DNA from: an uncultured Bilophila sp.
GTDB lineage: Bacteria; Desulfobacterota; Desulfovibrionia; Desulfovibrionales; Desulfovibrionaceae
DNA: 7,643 nt
NCBI GenBank assembly: GCA_902373525.1
Contig: CABKMN010000113.1
Coordinates: 1 to 7,643 of the forward strand
Direction of reading: 5' to 3'
Numbering within the stretch: the first letter of the stretch is position 1; every line of letters starts with the position of its first letter. The notes under the pieces are model-generated. The model was not told where the DNA came from. It ran no database searches and worked only from the letters and a program-made list of their open reading frames with translations. A program made the position numbers and the translations under genes. Of the stretch, positions 1 through 5,582 are shown one piece after another.

Positions 1-1
1 T

Positions 2-59
2 CCGGGGGGAGGGGAGGGAGAACCTTTCTTCAGAAAGGTTCTCCCTCCCCTCCCCCCGG
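2..59. terminator. Perfect 28-bp stem-loop upstream of dctQ
   Basis: Bases 2-29 pair without mismatch with 32-59; with a realistic loop it is a 27-bp stem closed by C-TTCA-G. The 5' arm is purine-rich with G6, G4 and G3 runs, and the inner part is an AACCTTTC/GAAAGGTT segment. It ends 28 bases before the dctQ start. No T-tract follows on the plus strand, so it is not a textbook intrinsic terminator. If the TRAP binding-protein gene lies to the left, as is usual, this hairpin would sit between it and dctQ, where it could stabilise the upstream mRNA or reduce read-through into the membrane subunits. The fold is read directly from the sequence; the role is inferred. Its core resembles the hairpin at 7588-7639. 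Confidence 0.75.
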
Positions 60-87
60 CTCTCGCAACCAACAAAGGACAACGCGC

Positions 88-558
88 ATGTGGCGATTTT
101 TGGATACGCGGTTTGAGGAGCTACTGGGCTCGGTGCTGCTCGCGGTTATGGTGACGATTGCCTTTGTGAACGTGATCGTCCGTTACTGGACGTCGTTTTC
201 GTTCGCGTGGACGGAGGAGCTGACGATCAACTTCTTCGTGTGGGTGGTGCTGCTCGGCACGGCCCGCTCGTTCCGCGACGGCGGGCATCTGGGCATGACC
301 CTGTTGTACGAGTCTTTCCCGCGCCCGGCGCGCATGGTCTGCTACTGGATCGGCATCATGACCTGCGTCGCCTTCTTCGGCGCGCTGTGCTGGACCGGAA
401 TCCTCGAGGTCATCGACGAATACGAGCTTGAGGCGATTTCGGAATCCCTCGGCATCCCCGTGTGGTGGTACACCATCGCCACGCCGGCGTTCTCGCTGCT
501 CGTCATCGTCCGCATGCTCCAGCGCTCGGTCACCGACCTGAGCACGGGCAACTATTAA
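88..558 (+). CDS. dctQ: TRAP transporter small permease subunit (DctQ family)
   Basis: Small membrane subunit of a tripartite ATP-independent periplasmic (TRAP) transporter. With the large subunit it forms the ion-gradient-driven carrier that accepts substrate, usually an organic acid, from a periplasmic binding protein. The 156-residue product has four hydrophobic segments, near residues 13-33, 45-60, 82-105 and 126-144, the normal DctQ topology and length. Family-type features are N28..R32-Y33 at the end of helix 1, WTEE (41-44) opening helix 2, and an RxGxHLGM stretch (63-70) in the cytoplasmic loop. The ATG at 88 has an AAAGGA site (74-79) eight bases upstream. The stop overlaps the dctM ribosome-binding site, so the two are co-transcribed. 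The substrate cannot be told from this subunit. Family assignment is firm; the symbol is generic. Confidence 0.93.
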   Translation: MWRFLDTRFEELLGSVLLAVMVTIAFVNVIVRYWTSFSFAWTEELTINFFVWVVLLGTARSFRDGGHLGMTLLYESFPRPARMVCYWIGIMTCVAFFGALCWTGILEVIDEYELEAISESLGIPVWWYTIATPAFSLLVIVRMLQRSVTDLSTGNY

Positions 559-570
559 GGAGGCGGGGTT

Positions 571-1869
571 ATGGATATGGCTGTTTTTGAAGACCCCGCA
601 TTCTGGATGCTGGTCCTGTTCGTCATTCCGTTGTTGATCCGGGTGCCCATCGCCCTTTCCCTCGGCATCGCCGCGCTGGTGGTCGTGTGGAAATGGGATA
701 TGGGCTTCGAAATGCTTTCCTACAATTTTTACGCCGGGATCGCCAAGTTCCCGCTGCTCGCCATCCCCTTCTTCATCCTCGCCGGGTACATCATGGAACG
801 GGCGGGCATCGCCGCGCGCATCGTGGCCCTGATGGAGACGCTGGTGGGCTCCATGACCGGCGGCCTTGCGGTGGCCACCGTGGCCGTGGCGACGTTCTGG
901 GGCGCCGTAAGCGGCTCCGGCCCCGCCACCGTCGCCGCGCTCGGGCTCATCCTGATCCCCGGCATGGCCAGGGCGGGCTACGACAAGCCGTTCGCCGCCG
1001 CCACGGTATCCGTGACCTCGGGCCTCGCCATCGTCATCCCGCCGAGCATCGCCTTCATCGTCTACGGCGGGGTCACGAACGTGTCCGTCCCCGCGCTGTT
1101 TGCGGCGGGCTTCATCCCCGGCGTGATCGTGGCCCTGTTCATCATGGGGGCCGTGCTCATCATCTCGCACAGGCGCGGCTACCGGGGCATGAAGACCGGG
1201 GTGCCGCTGGGCAGGGCCTTCCGTGACGCCTTTTGGGGCGTCATGACCCCCGTGGTCATCCTCGGCGGCATCTACGGCGGCGTCTTTACGCCCACCGAAG
1301 CCGCGGCGGTTGCGGTGTTCTACGGCCTGTTCGTCGGCGTGTTCATCTACCGTACCATCAACAGCATCGGCATCCTGTTCGAAATCCTGTCCTCGACCAT
1401 GAAGGCCACGGCGGTGGTCATGGTGGTCGTGACCTGTGCGGGCCTGTACTCGTGGGTCGCGTCCACGGTCGGGCTTGTGGAAAAGGGATCGGCGATCCTG
1501 CTCTCCGTTTCCGACAACCAGTGGATCGTCCTGCTCATGATCAACATCATTCTGCTGCTCGCCGGGATGCTGCTGGACGCCATTTCCATCTATTACGTGT
1601 TCCTGCCGTTCATGATGCCGATCATGGCCCATTTCGGCTGGGACCCCATCTGGTTCGGCATCATGATGACGGTCAACCTCGCGGTCGGTCAGGTGACGCC
1701 GCCCGTCGCCGTCAATCTTTACGTCGGCGCGAACATCAGCGGCCTGACGATGGAGGAGATCAGCAAGTCGGCGCTGCCGTTGATCTTCGCCTCGCTCCTC
1801 GCCCTTGTCGTCATCATCCTGTTTCCGCAGCTTTCCACGTTCCTCCCGGATTTCCTCGGGTTGAAGTAA
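571..1869 (+). CDS. dctM: TRAP transporter large permease subunit (DctM family)
   Basis: Large, transport-catalysing subunit of the TRAP carrier, in the inner membrane. The 432-residue length and a hydrophobic profile of roughly 12 segments are typical. Recognisable family stretches are WGAVSGSGPATVAALG (110-125), GLAIVIPPSIAFI (151-163), GGVFTPTEAAAVAV (236-249), LLAGMLLDAISIYY (329-342) and NLAVGQVTPPVAVNLY (369-384). The substrate- and sodium-binding regions of the family lie in the SGSGPA, PPS and TPPV re-entrant segments, all intact here. The start at 571 is fixed by an AAGGAGG site (557-563) overlapping the dctQ stop, seven bases from the ATG. The downstream hairpin at 1924-1958 ends the operon. 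No binding protein (DctP/TAXI type) follows, so it probably precedes dctQ outside the window. Substrate unknown; C4-dicarboxylates are only one possibility. Confidence 0.95.
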   Translation: MDMAVFEDPAFWMLVLFVIPLLIRVPIALSLGIAALVVVWKWDMGFEMLSYNFYAGIAKFPLLAIPFFILAGYIMERAGIAARIVALMETLVGSMTGGLAVATVAVATFWGAVSGSGPATVAALGLILIPGMARAGYDKPFAAATVSVTSGLAIVIPPSIAFIVYGGVTNVSVPALFAAGFIPGVIVALFIMGAVLIISHRRGYRGMKTGVPLGRAFRDAFWGVMTPVVILGGIYGGVFTPTEAAAVAVFYGLFVGVFIYRTINSIGILFEILSSTMKATAVVMVVVTCAGLYSWVASTVGLVEKGSAILLSVSDNQWIVLLMINIILLLAGMLLDAISIYYVFLPFMMPIMAHFGWDPIWFGIMMTVNLAVGQVTPPVAVNLYVGANISGLTMEEISKSALPLIFASLLALVVIILFPQLSTFLPDFLGLK

Positions 1870-1875
1870 GGAAAC

Positions 1876-1910
1876 CGGGAAGCGGCCCTCCGACGGGACG
1901 CCGCTTCCCG
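1876..1910 (+). other. Stem-loop just after dctM stop
   Basis: Eleven base pairs (1876-1886 with 1900-1910) with a 13-base loop, starting six bases after the dctM stop codon. No T-run follows. It may protect the mRNA 3' end or act together with the terminator 14 bases further on. The pairing is seen; the role is inferred. Confidence 0.5.
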
Positions 1911-1923
1911 CGCCCTTCTCCGC

Positions 1924-1962
1924 AAAAGCCGGTTGATCCCCGTGATCAACCGGCTTTTCGGC
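1924..1962 (+). terminator. Intrinsic terminator of the dctQM operon
   Basis: A perfect 15-bp stem (1924-1938 with 1944-1958) with a five-base loop (1939-1943). The stem begins with AAAA and ends with TTTT, so it has U-tracts on both strands and could also stop transcription coming from the right. It lies 55 bases after the dctM stop, and no plus-strand gene continues beyond it until the separate lldP unit, so it marks the end of the TRAP operon. Confidence 0.85.
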
Positions 1963-2113
1963 ATATGATGGAAACGAGTGCTCTGTCATGCTGTCGACAT
2001 GCATACGCATAACGAGAACCTTTTTGCCTTATGCGGCGTCACACCATACGGAATACGGCGTTCCATTCCGTTTTGTGTACGACATTTTAACGTGGTTTGT
2101 GTATTCAATGAAC
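1963..2113 (+). promoter_or_regulatory. Control region left of lldP with several dyads
   Basis: This AT-richer stretch, unlike the flanking coding DNA, holds no gene. It contains an 8-bp palindrome TGTCGACA (1992-1999), a 7-bp inverted repeat CGCATAA/TTATGCG (2006-2012 with 2029-2035), and a 7-bp inverted repeat ACGGAAT/ATTCCGT (2048-2054 with 2065-2071). The last one overlaps a second dyad, GGAA/TTCC (2050-2053 with 2061-2064). These are plausible upstream activator or repressor sites for the lactate permease, but none matches a regulator I can name with confidence. Confidence 0.4.
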
Positions 2114-2152
2114 GTCAATACATTGACAAAATACCCTTTTTTCTTTCATGAA
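2105..2152 (+). promoter_or_regulatory. Candidate lldP promoter with overlapping operator-like palindrome
   Basis: TTGACA at 2123-2128 is a perfect -35 hexamer; the best -10 is weak (CATGAA, 2147-2152, 18 bases on), so the promoter may need an activator. The 14-base palindrome GTCAATACATTGAC (2114-2127) covers five of the six -35 bases, and another TCAAT half-site lies at 2105-2109, exactly ten bases before the one at 2115-2119. This is the arrangement expected of a regulator controlling polymerase access. The position, about 100 bases ahead of the permease start, fits. GntR-type lactate regulators often control lldP genes, but which protein binds here cannot be read from the sequence. Confidence 0.45.
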
Positions 2153-2255
2153 GCATGCTGAAAACAACGTATCAGTATGGCTGAAACAGTATGTAACGCA
2201 TGATGCAGCACTGTGAATGTCCTTTCAACGTACCACAAGAAACGAGGGGAAGTGT

Positions 2256-3896
2256 ATGGCATGGACACAGGTCTATGATCCGGTGGGAAACGTCGTCGGT
2301 TCCGCAATGGCGGCGTCCATCCCGTTGATGGTTCTTTTCTACATGCTGGCGATCCGTCGCGCCAAAGGGCACGTTGCGGCGCTCATCGGCCTTGCCGTGG
2401 CCTTTCTGCTGGCCGTGGCGCTGTGGGGAATGCCGCTCGGCACGGCGGTGAGTTCCGTCGCCTACGGCGTTGCGAACGGATTGTTCCCGATCATCTGGAT
2501 CGTGGTCACGGCGGTGTGGGTCTACAACATGACCGTGGAGTCCGGCGAATTCGAAATCATCAAGGATTCGCTGGCCCGGCTGACCGACGACCGCCGGTTG
2601 CAGGCCATCTTCATCGCCTTTGCGTTCGGCTCGTTCCTTGAGGGAACCGCCGGATTCGGCACGCCGGTGGCGATCACGGCGGCCATGCTGGCGGGCATCG
2701 GCTTCAACCCGCTGTACGCCGCCGGACTGTGCCTGATCGCGAATACGGCTCCGGTCGCCTTCGGGGCCATCGGCGTGCCGGTCATCGTGGCCGGGCAGGT
2801 TTCCGGGTACGATCCCAACCTGATCGCCGCCATCGTGGGCCGCCAGTTGCCGTTCCTGTCCGTAATCGTGCCCCTGTGGCTGTGCGTGACCATGTGCGGC
2901 TTCAAACGGAGCATGGAGGTCCTGCCCGCCATCGCGGTATCCGGCATCTGCTTTGCGGCGTCGCAGTTCGTGTTTTCGAACTACCACGGCCCGACCCTGC
3001 CCGACATCATGTCGGCCATCGTGACCATCATCGGCCTCGTGATCCTGCTCCGTTTCTGGAAGCCCGCCAAGATATGGCGTTTCGAAGGCGAGAAGCCCAC
3101 GGAGCTTTCCTCCACCCGCTACACGGCCGGGCGGATCATCCGGGCATGGGTGCCGTTCATCATCCTTGCGGTGATGGTGTTCTTCTGGGGCCTGCCGCAG
3201 TTCAAGTCCGTACTGGACGGCCTGTGCGGCGCCATCGCCACCAAGGGCTTCGCGTGGCCCATGCTCGACGGCATGGTCAACCGCACCGTGCCGGTCGCCG
3301 CCGCCGATACGCCGTACGCCGCATACTTCAAGTTCGGCTGGCTCTCCGCCGGGGGCACGGCCATCCTGCTGTCCGGCTTCTTCGCGGTGCCCTTCATGCC
3401 CAAGTACAGCTTCGGCAAGGCGGTGGCCTGCTTCTTCTCCACGCTGCGCCAGCTCCGCTACCCCATCCTGACCATCGCCGCCATCCTCGGGCTGGCCTTC
3501 CTCATGAATTACTCGGGCATGAGCACGACCCTCGGCATCGGCTTCACCAAGACGGGTTCGTGGTTCCCCTTCTTCGCCCCGCTGCTCGGCTGGCTCGGCG
3601 TGTTCCTGACCGGTTCCGACACTTCGTCGAACGCGCTCTTCTGCGGCATGCAGCGTTCCACCGCGCAGGCCGTGGGCATGCCCCCCGAGCTCGCCGTGGC
3701 GGTCAACTCTTCGGGCGGCGTCACCGGCAAGATGATCTCACCCCAGTCCATCAGCGTCGCGACGGCGGCCACCGGCATGATCGGCAAGGAAGGCAACCTG
3801 TTCCGCTTCGCCCTCGGGCACAGCATCGCCATGACCCTGTTCATCTGCGTCCTCACCTACCTTCAGGCGACCGTCTGGCAATGGATGCTGCCGTAG
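2256..3896 (+). CDS. lldP: L-lactate permease (LctP/LldP family)
   Basis: Inner-membrane lactate:proton symporter of the LctP family, importing lactate (and often glycolate) for oxidation. The 546-residue product matches the family length (E. coli LldP about 550) and is hydrophobic along its length. Diagnostic stretches are the N-terminus MAWTQVYDPVGN, GSFLEGTAGFGTPVAI (125-140), LTGSDTSSNALF (451-462), NSSGGVTGKMISPQSIS (484-500) and a hydrophobic C-terminal helix. I chose the ATG at 2256 because GAGGGG (2244-2249) lies six bases ahead and homologues begin with an M-x-W-T-Q-V-Y motif. The in-frame ATG at 2217 would add 13 polar residues and has no ribosome-binding site. The gene stands alone between its own control region and a hairpin terminator; no lactate dehydrogenase gene is adjacent. 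Family is certain; lactate rather than glycolate preference is inferred. Confidence 0.96.
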   Translation: MAWTQVYDPVGNVVGSAMAASIPLMVLFYMLAIRRAKGHVAALIGLAVAFLLAVALWGMPLGTAVSSVAYGVANGLFPIIWIVVTAVWVYNMTVESGEFEIIKDSLARLTDDRRLQAIFIAFAFGSFLEGTAGFGTPVAITAAMLAGIGFNPLYAAGLCLIANTAPVAFGAIGVPVIVAGQVSGYDPNLIAAIVGRQLPFLSVIVPLWLCVTMCGFKRSMEVLPAIAVSGICFAASQFVFSNYHGPTLPDIMSAIVTIIGLVILLRFWKPAKIWRFEGEKPTELSSTRYTAGRIIRAWVPFIILAVMVFFWGLPQFKSVLDGLCGAIATKGFAWPMLDGMVNRTVPVAAADTPYAAYFKFGWLSAGGTAILLSGFFAVPFMPKYSFGKAVACFFSTLRQLRYPILTIAAILGLAFLMNYSGMSTTLGIGFTKTGSWFPFFAPLLGWLGVFLTGSDTSSNALFCGMQRSTAQAVGMPPELAVAVNSSGGVTGKMISPQSISVATAATGMIGKEGNLFRFALGHSIAMTLFICVLTYLQATVWQWMLP

Positions 3897-3915
3897 GGGG
3901 ATGAACCTATAACAG

Positions 3916-3960
3916 TTGGGGAGGGGAGAAACGTTCCGGAGAACGCTTCCCCCTCCCCAA
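3916..3960 (+). terminator. Hairpin terminator after lldP, member of a repeat family
   Basis: The 5' arm TTGGGGAGGGG (3916-3926) pairs perfectly with 3950-3960. The stem continues with one bulged A (3927), three pairs (3928-3930 with 3947-3949), one A/C mismatch, and five pairs (3932-3936 with 3941-3945) around a CGGA loop (3937-3940). It lies 19 bases after the lldP stop. What follows is a C-rich tail (from 3961) rather than a T-run. The stem foot and tail recur in inverted orientation at 7550-7639, so it belongs to a hairpin family reused in this genome. Terminator or mRNA-end stabiliser is the most likely role. Confidence 0.7.
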
Positions 3961-3989
3961 ACCCCACCCCTTTCCTCTTCAAAGACTTT
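3950..3989 (+). repeat. C-rich stem foot plus tail, copy 1
   Basis: The segment from the 3' foot of the lldP hairpin through a block of A and C runs (CCCCAAACCCCACCCC) to TTTCCTCTTCAAAGACTTT is nearly identical to the reverse complement of 7549-7597. Differences are small: one C, one T and a two-base CT insertion. The two copies are about 3.6 kb apart on opposite strands, and each directly follows a long hairpin on its own strand. This was found by direct comparison. Confidence 0.7.
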
Positions 3990-4163
3990 TGAGCTTATCG
4001 AATCCCCGTTCGGCGGTTTTCCGAACGCCGGAGGCCGCGTCAGAGAAACGAATCGGTATGTTGTACAGAAAACGAGTTGAGGGGAGACGGCGGCTTGTAT
4101 GGCCGTCGCGGTCAGGAGATGAAGAGGCGGGATGTTCGCGTTGCAGGTGAATACCGTAACGGA

Positions 4164-4215
4164 GCCGCCGAAAACGAAAGGCGGGGAGATATCCTCGCCT
4201 TTCGTTTTCGGCGGC
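4164..4215. repeat. 24-bp palindromic hairpin with GATA loop
   Basis: Bases 4164-4183 pair perfectly with 4196-4215. Inside, one G-T pair and three Watson-Crick pairs extend the stem to 24 bp, closing on GATA (4188-4191). The arms carry AAAACGAAAG and its complement CTTTCGTTTT, giving the stem A/T-rich middle parts framed by GC clamps. It sits between two convergent genes but about 250 bases from the lldP stop, after another hairpin that already looks like the lldP terminator. It could be a bidirectional terminator or a dispersed palindromic element. The structure is certain; the function is not. Confidence 0.75.
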
Positions 4216-4424
4216 AGCCTTGTTCCTTCAACGCCATATTCAGGAAAACGGTTGCGGCGGCGGAGGCGGATTTTCCGTCTCCGCGGCATTCCGACAAGGC
4301 CCGTGGTTCCCCAAACGGATGCTGTCCCAGTACCGCAGAGAGCCCTTCGAGCGAATGGGGCTTTTGATCCTGAACCGCCTGCCTTCTTGAAGAAAATCCG
4401 TTACGGCGTCTCGAATGCCCCTCT

Positions 4425-4444
4425 GGAGAACACAGGAGAACACA
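4425..4444. repeat. 10-bp perfect tandem duplication
   Basis: GGAGAACACA occurs twice head to tail (4425-4434 and 4435-4444) in non-coding DNA. It is probably a small replication-slippage event; no function is suggested. Confidence 0.6.
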
Positions 4445-4518
4445 TCCAAGAGGCATCCAATCAGGACGAAAGTCTCGGAGGGAGGGCGTGAGCCGCGCCG
4501 GGGTTTGGAGGGGCGGGA

Positions 4519-4553
4519 AGTATGGGGCCCTCTTTGGGGAAAGGCCCCCTACT
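4519..4553 (-). terminator. Hairpin after mdtI
   Basis: An 11-bp stem with one mismatch (4519-4529 with 4543-4553), centred on GGGGCC/GGCCCC. A further TTT/AAA pairing (4533-4535 with 4540-4542) above a three-base bulge encloses a GGGG loop. On the minus strand it begins 17 bases after the mdtI stop, where a terminator for the mdtJI operon is expected. The minus-strand downstream sequence is C-rich rather than T-rich, so termination efficiency is uncertain. Confidence 0.5.
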
Positions 4554-4570
4554 CTTGCATCAGGCTTTCA

Positions 4571-4900
4571 TCAGCTCAGCTTCAAAACGGTCATGCCGCC
4601 GATCAGCAGCACCATACCGAGCCAGGCGCAGGGCTTGAGACGCTGCCCGAGCAGGAGCCATCCGCCGATGGAGGTGCCGAGAATGCCGAATCCGCCCCAC
4701 ATGGCGTAGGCCACGGCGAGGTCCATGTCGCGCACGGCGAGGGAAAGGGCATAGAAGGCCAGCCCGACCATGAGCAGCGACGCAAAGCCCATGAACCTGC
4801 GCCGGAAGCCTTCCGACTTCGCCAGCATCAGATTGGCGAGGATGTCCAGCAGCGCCGCGATGATGACCGCAGCCAAAGACCACGAAAAGAACGAACTCAT
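4571..4900 (-). CDS. mdtI: Small multidrug resistance protein, MdtI-like subunit
   Basis: One half of a paired small multidrug resistance (SMR) exporter, a four-helix inner-membrane protein driven by proton exchange. In E. coli MdtJ and MdtI together export spermidine. The 109 residues equal the length of E. coli MdtI, and characteristic stretches are present: SEGFRR (29-34), LAVAYAMWGGFGI (61-73), GQRL (85-88) and an LGMVLLIGGMTVLKLS C-terminus. The start at 4900 has GGAGG (4907-4911) six bases upstream and overlaps the mdtJ stop by four bases (ATGA), indicating translational coupling. Oddity: the membrane glutamate of helix 1 that binds protons and substrate in this family appears as Asp19 (ALLDILAN). 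The actual substrate (polyamine, guanidinium-like or lipophilic cation) is open. Confidence 0.9.
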   Translation of the reverse strand: MSSFFSWSLAAVIIAALLDILANLMLAKSEGFRRRFMGFASLLMVGLAFYALSLAVRDMDLAVAYAMWGGFGILGTSIGGWLLLGQRLKPCAWLGMVLLIGGMTVLKLS

Positions 4901-5292
4901 GACGCACCTCCGGTCTTGGCGGGACGCCTGCGGGGCGCGCCCTCGGACGTACCGTGATGGATCAGCAGCGCGCCGCCGAGCACGGCGAGCAGAGCCGCAA
5001 GACGCTGTAGATTCATGGCCTCGCCGAGCATGAACACGCTCACCAGCGTGATCAGGGTCAGGCCGAGCCCTTCCCAGAAGGCGTAGGCCACGCCGATGGG
5101 GAGCCCCGTCGCCGCGAGGGAAAGGCAATAGTACGAAAGGCCGATCAGCACGAACATCACCGCCAGCCCCTCGTTGGGACCCAGCAGCCAGCCGCTGTGC
5201 TGCGACGCCTTCATCACCGACGTTCCGCCCACTTCAAACAGAATGGCGCAGAACAGGAAAAACCAATGCTTCAAATGTGATAGAGAAGACAT
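4897..5292 (-). CDS. mdtJ: Small multidrug resistance protein, MdtJ-like subunit
   Basis: First gene of the SMR pair; its product is expected to form a hetero-oligomer with MdtI for cation or polyamine export. The 131 residues hold four hydrophobic segments (about 10-28, 42-60, 66-88 and 97-112) and a polar, basic tail (GAPRRRPAKTGG). The helix-1 glutamate is intact as Glu20 (ILFEVGGTSVMKAS), and AYAFWEGLG (69-77) is the expected helix-3 motif. I chose the ATG at 5292, with GGAG (complement of 5299-5302) six bases upstream. An upstream in-frame start at 5319 would add nine non-conserved residues and lacks such a site. It overlaps mdtI by four bases. The spermidine role is known for the E. coli pair; applying it here is an inference. 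Confidence 0.9.
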   Translation of the reverse strand: MSSLSHLKHWFFLFCAILFEVGGTSVMKASQHSGWLLGPNEGLAVMFVLIGLSYYCLSLAATGLPIGVAYAFWEGLGLTLITLVSVFMLGEAMNLQRLAALLAVLGGALLIHHGTSEGAPRRRPAKTGGAS

Positions 5293-5469
5293 AAAACACT
5301 CCGTCGTCTTGGGGCGCACGCGCGGAAAGACGCGGCGGCACCCGGATATTCGAGAAAGGACAAAAGACGTGCGGAGAGCGACCTAGAGCAGACTGATCCA
5401 GGTGCGTTCGGCGGAGGAGAGGACGCAGGGCGTCCGATGCGGAGGGAGATACGACGTCATCATGCTCAA
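5293..5469 (-). other. Leader region of mdtJI
   Basis: About 175 bases between the promoter candidate and the mdtJ start. It contains a 6-bp hairpin GGACGC/GCGTCC (5421-5426 with 5430-5435). I looked for a guanidine-type riboswitch, because related SMR genes often carry one, and did not recognise the conserved features of any class. An open frame on the minus strand ends at 5383 and is described under findings. Confidence 0.35.
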
Positions 5470-5498
5470 AAGATAAACCATCCCGGCAAGAAAGGCAA
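5470..5498 (-). promoter_or_regulatory. Candidate sigma-70 promoter for mdtJI
   Basis: On the minus strand, TTGCCT (complement of 5493-5498) is followed after exactly 17 bases by TATCTT (complement of 5470-5475). Each hexamer matches the consensus at four of six positions. Transcription would start near 5463 and give a leader of about 170 bases. It lies after the thiD terminator, as expected for an independent operon. This is a pattern match only. Confidence 0.4.
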
Positions 5499-5540
5499 TG
5501 AGCGCCGCGAACGTCGCCCGTTGATTGACGTTTTTCTCGC

Positions 5541-5575
5541 CCCAAAAGAAAGGGAGCCCTGTTCCGGGGCTCCCC
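5541..5575 (-). terminator. Intrinsic terminator after thiD
   Basis: On the minus strand an 8-bp GC-rich stem GGGAGCCC/GGGCTCCC (5567-5574 with 5552-5559) with a seven-base loop is followed directly by TTTCTTTT (complement of 5544-5551). It begins nine bases after the thiD stop. This classical arrangement closes the ykgJ-thiD transcript. Confidence 0.88.
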
Positions 5576-5582
5576 GCACGGA

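Larger units (their letters stand above)
3990..4570. other. Long intergenic region between convergent lldP and mdtJI
   Basis: About 580 bases without a convincing gene. Open frames up to about 110 codons exist on both strands, but they are arginine/proline-rich or broken by the inverted repeats, lack good ribosome-binding sites and resemble no family I know. Visible structures: a 7-bp hairpin CGTTCGG/CCGAACG (4007-4013 with 4021-4027) that competes with an overlapping CGGCG/CGCCG pairing (4011-4015 with 4026-4030); a 24-bp hairpin (4164-4215); an 11-bp stem with one G-T pair and a TTT loop (4260-4270 with 4274-4284); and a 10-bp tandem duplication (4425-4444). Both flanking genes point inward, so it is a place where transcripts end. 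A small RNA is possible but not demonstrated. Confidence 0.6.

Noticed and set aside
121..2010. 629-codon open frame on the minus strand
   Set aside because: It is antisense to dctQ and dctM, is full of His, Asp, Arg and Gly from reversed GC-rich codons, and has no family resemblance. It is a shadow of two well-supported genes.
2217..2255. Upstream start for the lactate permease at 2217
   Set aside because: No ribosome-binding site, polar 13-residue extension absent from the family, and a better start at 2256.
2172..2987. 271-codon minus-strand open frame
   Set aside because: It lies opposite the N-terminal third of the lactate permease and shows shadow-type composition.
4077..4491. Overlapping open frames of 96-119 codons on both strands
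   Set aside because: They are created by the palindrome at 4164-4215 and GC-rich composition; there is no conserved domain, no good ribosome-binding site, and the strands conflict.
5293..5550. Guanidine or other riboswitch ahead of mdtJ
   Set aside because: It is expected for some SMR genes, but I could not find the conserved loops of the known classes; only a 6-bp hairpin is present.
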